From Rotaria socialis (Eukaryota; Rotifera; Eurotatoria; Philodinida; Philodinidae), in the NCBI GenBank assembly GCA_905331475.1, contig CAJNYU010004518.1:277767-341766 (forward strand): a stretch of 64,000 bases of DNA. The letters are read 5' to 3'. Under the pieces are notes generated by a model, which was not told the DNA's origin, did not search any database, and worked only from the letters and a program-made list of their open reading frames with translations. Shown here piece after piece: positions 61,221-64,000 of this stretch. The position numbers and the translations under genes were made by a program. Position 1 is the stretch's first letter, and every line of letters starts with the position of its first letter.

Positions 61221-62930
61221 GTGATGGAAGAAATGATAATAGATGATCCATGGAACATCGATCTTACTATACATCACCGTCTATTACAACCAGCTGAACA
61301 TTGTTACAAACAACTTGAATGTAACGTTGTTTCGATTATCAATGACGACATCATGTGCATGCTTACAATGCTTGATCGATGTTATCAATACTATCAGGGA
61401 CAGCAAACAGAACTGACCTCTGTTAACTGGTTCGCACGACGATATCGATCTCAGGATGCCGTCCACTGGTTCACAAAAGATATTTTTCTCTATCGATTTG
61501 TCAACAAGATATTTCGTACAGGCGATCTAGAAATGTTTCATAATATACGTTTCGACATTACTCATTTGAGTTTACAACTCATGCAGTTAAAACATAAACA
61601 ACAAGGAGTCATGAAAGGGATTACTATTGTGTATTATGAACTTCGACAATCGGAACAAGAGCTCGATATATTATGAAATCTCGTTGGCACCGTCATTCGC
61701 ACTAAAGGTTTTATGTCCGCCAGTCTGAATAGGCAAATTGCCATTTTCTTTGCTGGTGCTGATCAAGTACAAGGTAGTGAATCACAAGCATCGCTACTTA
61801 AAATCAAGGCAGACTGGAATTCACCATTACTAATAGCTGCTAACATTGCTCATTTGAGCATGTTCCCCGATGAACAAGAAGTTCTCTTCGATATTGGTAC
61901 TCAGTTTTTTGTCGAAAACTTGATATTTAACTCATCAAAAAACATATGGTTATGTACACTTACTACTCAAACAGCAACATATTCATTCGCCCCTCATACA
62001 GTCGATATGTATGTCCAGGCATTTTCTACGGCACCAGACATATATAGAAAGGAAGCTGCCAGTTCAAGTGAAGAACTGCGATATCAACGTTGCCATAAGT
62101 TTGACCAATACACTGCTAGTTCGAAACAGAACGAGTTTTGGCCCAAATGTAAAACACTTCTATGGATAGCAACTAGATCAATTGACATGGCTAATATATG
62201 GCTACATAAATGTGTTCTCAGTTGGCAACAACGAAATGTTATTAATGCTGAATTCAATACGAAATAGGTATTACGATTTACGAACATGACAATAATAACA
62301 GACGTGAGTATATCGATTTTCTCGACTTTTATGGCTTTTTGATATACAAAAGTAATTACAAAAGAATTACTATGGACTTCGCAAAACGATCAATCGACAT
62401 TCGCCTACGATTAATGCCTTTAGAAGGTTTAATTCTGGCTTGACTCTATCGAACATTGTGTATTGCATATTTAGATGCAGAACGCATTAAAGATGCACTT
62501 ATTTGCCACAATCAAGCCTTAATTATAGATCAAAATCTTCGTTCGGCTGCAAAGTGGAGCATGGTACTAACATTACGTGATATTGAATTAATACACTGTA
62601 AAAAAAAATCCGTAGAATACTAAACCCAAAAAGGGTTGATGAAAGTGCAACGTATAATAAACCCTTTTTCCGTTTTTGAAAATTTTCATAAACCCTAATG
62701 GGTATTTTCCGCATAATCATAAACCCTTTAAGGGTTTATGAAAATTTTCAAAAATGGAAAAAGGGTTTATTATACGTTGCACTTTCATCAACCCGTAAGG
62801 GTTTAGTATTCTACGAATTTTTTTTACAGTGTACGCAGCAGTCGAGGCGATAAAACTCAGGCATTAAAATACTTCATCAAAGTGTTGGATATTTTGCAAG
62901 AAACATGTATAAACCTGCTATAGAATAATT
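61221..62930 (+). pseudogene. Degenerate ART-TPR gene disrupted by a MITE
   Basis: The frame from ATG 61221 encodes an ART of the same type as 6613-8424 (WFTKDIFLYRFVNK, FMSASLNRQIAIFFAG, DEQEVLFDIGTQF). Damage: an in-frame TGA at 61674-61676; the position of the catalytic Arg (family VYRG) reads VYYE; the Ser motif is S-A-S. The E-Q-E pair is intact. After about 62270 the TPR part is frame-broken but recognisable (YRTLCIAYLDAERIKDALI, then an in-frame stop just before it). The MITE at 62594-62831 separates this from the last TPR piece (GDKTQALKYFIKVLDILQET, about 62847-62920). Clearly a pseudogene. Confidence 0.85.
62594..62831. mobile_element. Near-perfect palindromic MITE with TA flanks
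   Basis: A 238-bp element that folds almost completely on itself: ends CACTGTAAAAAAAA and its mirror, with AAACCCTTTTTCC/GGAAAAAGGGTTT inside. TA on both sides (62592-62593, 62832-62833) fits Tc1/mariner-type insertion. Inserted in the TPR part of the ART pseudogene. Confidence 0.9.
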
Positions 62931-63286
62931 TAATGAGTTCTAACCACAAGTAACGTTCATCGACATCGAGAGTCGAATCATTGGGCCCTCGACTGACAGT
63001 ACTCGGCAGGGAAAATGCAAGGACAGGACAGAAAATGAGTTGTTTGTGCCAGAAGTGAGGGGCTACCGGGACTTATTTTTTTTGGGATTTATTAGATCTT
63101 TTAAAAATTCCGGGATCTTTTCTCCATGTGGTATAACGTGGAAAAATGCTTTTATAAATCATATAAATCTATATTTATCACAATGGAAACTATCCTCGGA
63201 TCGATTTTATCAAACGGATTTATTCTAGCAATATTATTTTATAACAGAGACTGTTCTAGCACCTATCAGAACAAATAATGTCCTAG

Positions 63287-63480
63287 CGGATCATTTTAAT
63301 GTCAGCCGATCTATTAAGGATTTATATCTCTATGTACATTCACTTGCATTTAACTCTCTAAGGTAAATCGGTCCCCCAGCGGATCTATTTTTCTCTCAAC
63401 GGATTTATTAAGGATTTATATATCTATGTACGTTCACTTGCATTTAACTCTCTAAGATAAATCGATCCTCCAGAGGATTT
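63287..63480. repeat. Tandem duplication, 95-bp period
   Basis: Two copies of a unit containing TATTAAGGATTTATAT, GTTCACTTGCATTTAACTCT and TAAATCG, starting near 63287 and 63382; the copies differ at scattered sites. Confidence 0.75.
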
Positions 63481-63569
63481 ATTATTTTTCGAGCGGATAT
63501 ATTCTATACATGACAGGATCGATTAATATCCATAACTATTATTCTAAAGCCTTCACAATTATCTAACAA

Positions 63570-63641
63570 CACCGGATAGCTTAGTGGTAAGAGCTTTGAC
63601 TCCTTAGTTCACATACCTAAGGTTCGAATCCTTATTCGGTC
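63570..63641 (+). tRNA. tRNA-like sequence, probably pseudogene or SINE head
   Basis: A 72-nt cloverleaf-like segment. Acceptor arm CACCGGA / TTCGGTC (six of seven pairs, one G-U). D arm GCTTAGTGGTAAGAGC, matching a Pol III A box with the preceding TA. A perfect T arm TAAGG-TTCGAAT-CCTTA with B box GGTTCGAATCC. An oligo-T run (63646-63651) follows as a Pol III terminator. The anticodon arm is poor (three of five pairs) and position 33 is C instead of T; the nominal anticodon would be CTT (Lys). No CCA. Best read as a degenerate tRNA or tRNA-derived SINE head. Confidence 0.5.
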
Positions 63642-63750
63642 ACTGCTTTTTTACTTTGAACTTTCAAATGATTATATATGTATATAGAAAAATTCCATAG
63701 AAATATCCCTAGTAAAAATCATGTCATACGCTACTGAATAGCTATTCTGC

Positions 63751-63892
63751 CAAGGGGGAAAAGGTGATTTATGATTTTGTGATTTAAGGTGATTTATTTG
63801 ATTTAAAGTGATTTATTTGATTCAAAGTGATTTATTTGATTTATAGTGATTTATTTGATTTTTAGCTGAGTTAAATCAACTTTTCCCCCTTG
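63751..63892. mobile_element. CAAGGGGGA-family MITE, copy 2
   Basis: A 142-bp element with the same ends as 50851-51243 (CAAGGGGGAAAAGGTGATTT on the left; AATCAACTTTTCCCCCTTG on the right) and four tandem GTGATTTATTTGATT-type units between. No clear target duplication. Confidence 0.8.
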
Positions 63893-64000
63893 TCCAGGAG
63901 TGTTCTCCAATATGGAGATACGCCTCTCCAGATAGATCTTGGCGAGCTCTATCTGGCGATAACCTCGCTGAATTTGTCAGAGCACCCAATGGCCCTCAAA
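63893..64000. other. Window end, two small palindromes
   Basis: GGAGATACGCCTCTCC and an inverted CCAGATAGA...TCTATCTGG stem (about 63926-63957). It may be the start of another foldback element that continues outside the window. Confidence 0.4.

Noticed and set aside
1-64000. CRISPR arrays, bacterial operons or viral genes
   Set aside because: No regular spaced repeats; coding regions are spliced and eukaryotic; no viral protein motifs were recognised.

Overview
The window looks like nuclear DNA of a bdelloid rotifer (Adineta/Rotaria type; the genus cannot be fixed from the sequence). The evidence is AT-rich DNA, spliced animal genes with many introns of only 40-60 bp, clearly metazoan genes (GW182/TNRC6, RALGPS, calpain-15/SOL, a serotonin-type GPCR, ELOVL), a fungal/plant-type permease, many short foldback transposons, and four mono-ADP-ribosyltransferase (ART) loci with different partner repeats. 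The last is a known feature of bdelloid genomes. Splice junctions below were read by hand from GT/AG sites and phase, without transcripts.

Layout. 0.2-1.3 kb: fatty-acid elongase (+). 2.3-4.4 kb: ART fused to leucine-rich repeats (+). 4.5-5.9 kb: two GC-rich MITEs. 6.6-8.4 kb: ART with TPRs (+). 8.5-9.3 kb: 0.8-kb foldback element. 9.7-11.2 kb: amino-acid/GABA-type permease lacking its N-terminus (+). 12.2-14.8 kb: 1,030-bp inverted repeat whose right arm carries an exon of a secreted, Lys/Glu-rich protein gene (13.7-15.5 kb, +). 17.1-18.5 kb: ankyrin-ART with an in-frame stop (-). 19.1-20.4 kb: ABHD6-like hydrolase (-). 22.5-23.4 kb: broken monoacylglycerol-lipase-like gene (+). 26.1-28.6 kb: calpain-15-like protease (+). 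29.8-32.4 kb: PDZ protein with an unusual C-terminal domain (-). 33-36 kb: repeats without genes, including a hAT-type MITE. 37.3-40.6 kb: RALGPS-type Ral GEF (-), divergent from GW182 (42.9-49.0 kb, +). 49-54.9 kb: intergenic with one MITE. 54.9-59.3 kb: serotonin-type GPCR (+). 59.5 kb: MITE. 61.2-62.9 kb: ruined ART-TPR pseudogene split by a MITE. 63-64 kb: tandem duplication, tRNA-like sequence and a second MITE copy.

The genes do not form one pathway. Two themes stand out. First, a conserved animal backbone (elongase, calpain, PDZ protein, RALGPS, GW182, GPCR) has accessory genes between its members: ARTs, a permease that may be foreign, and lipases, several of them damaged. Second, foldback DNA is very dense: at least seven terminal-inverted-repeat elements, several with clear 7-8 bp target duplications, plus two larger inverted repeats each with a single ambiguous base (N) at an arm/spacer junction. 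The strongest candidates for unusual biology are the 1-kb inverted repeat embedded in the secreted-protein gene, the ART set with partner swapping and differing catalytic states, and the PDZ protein with the HHLIP domain.
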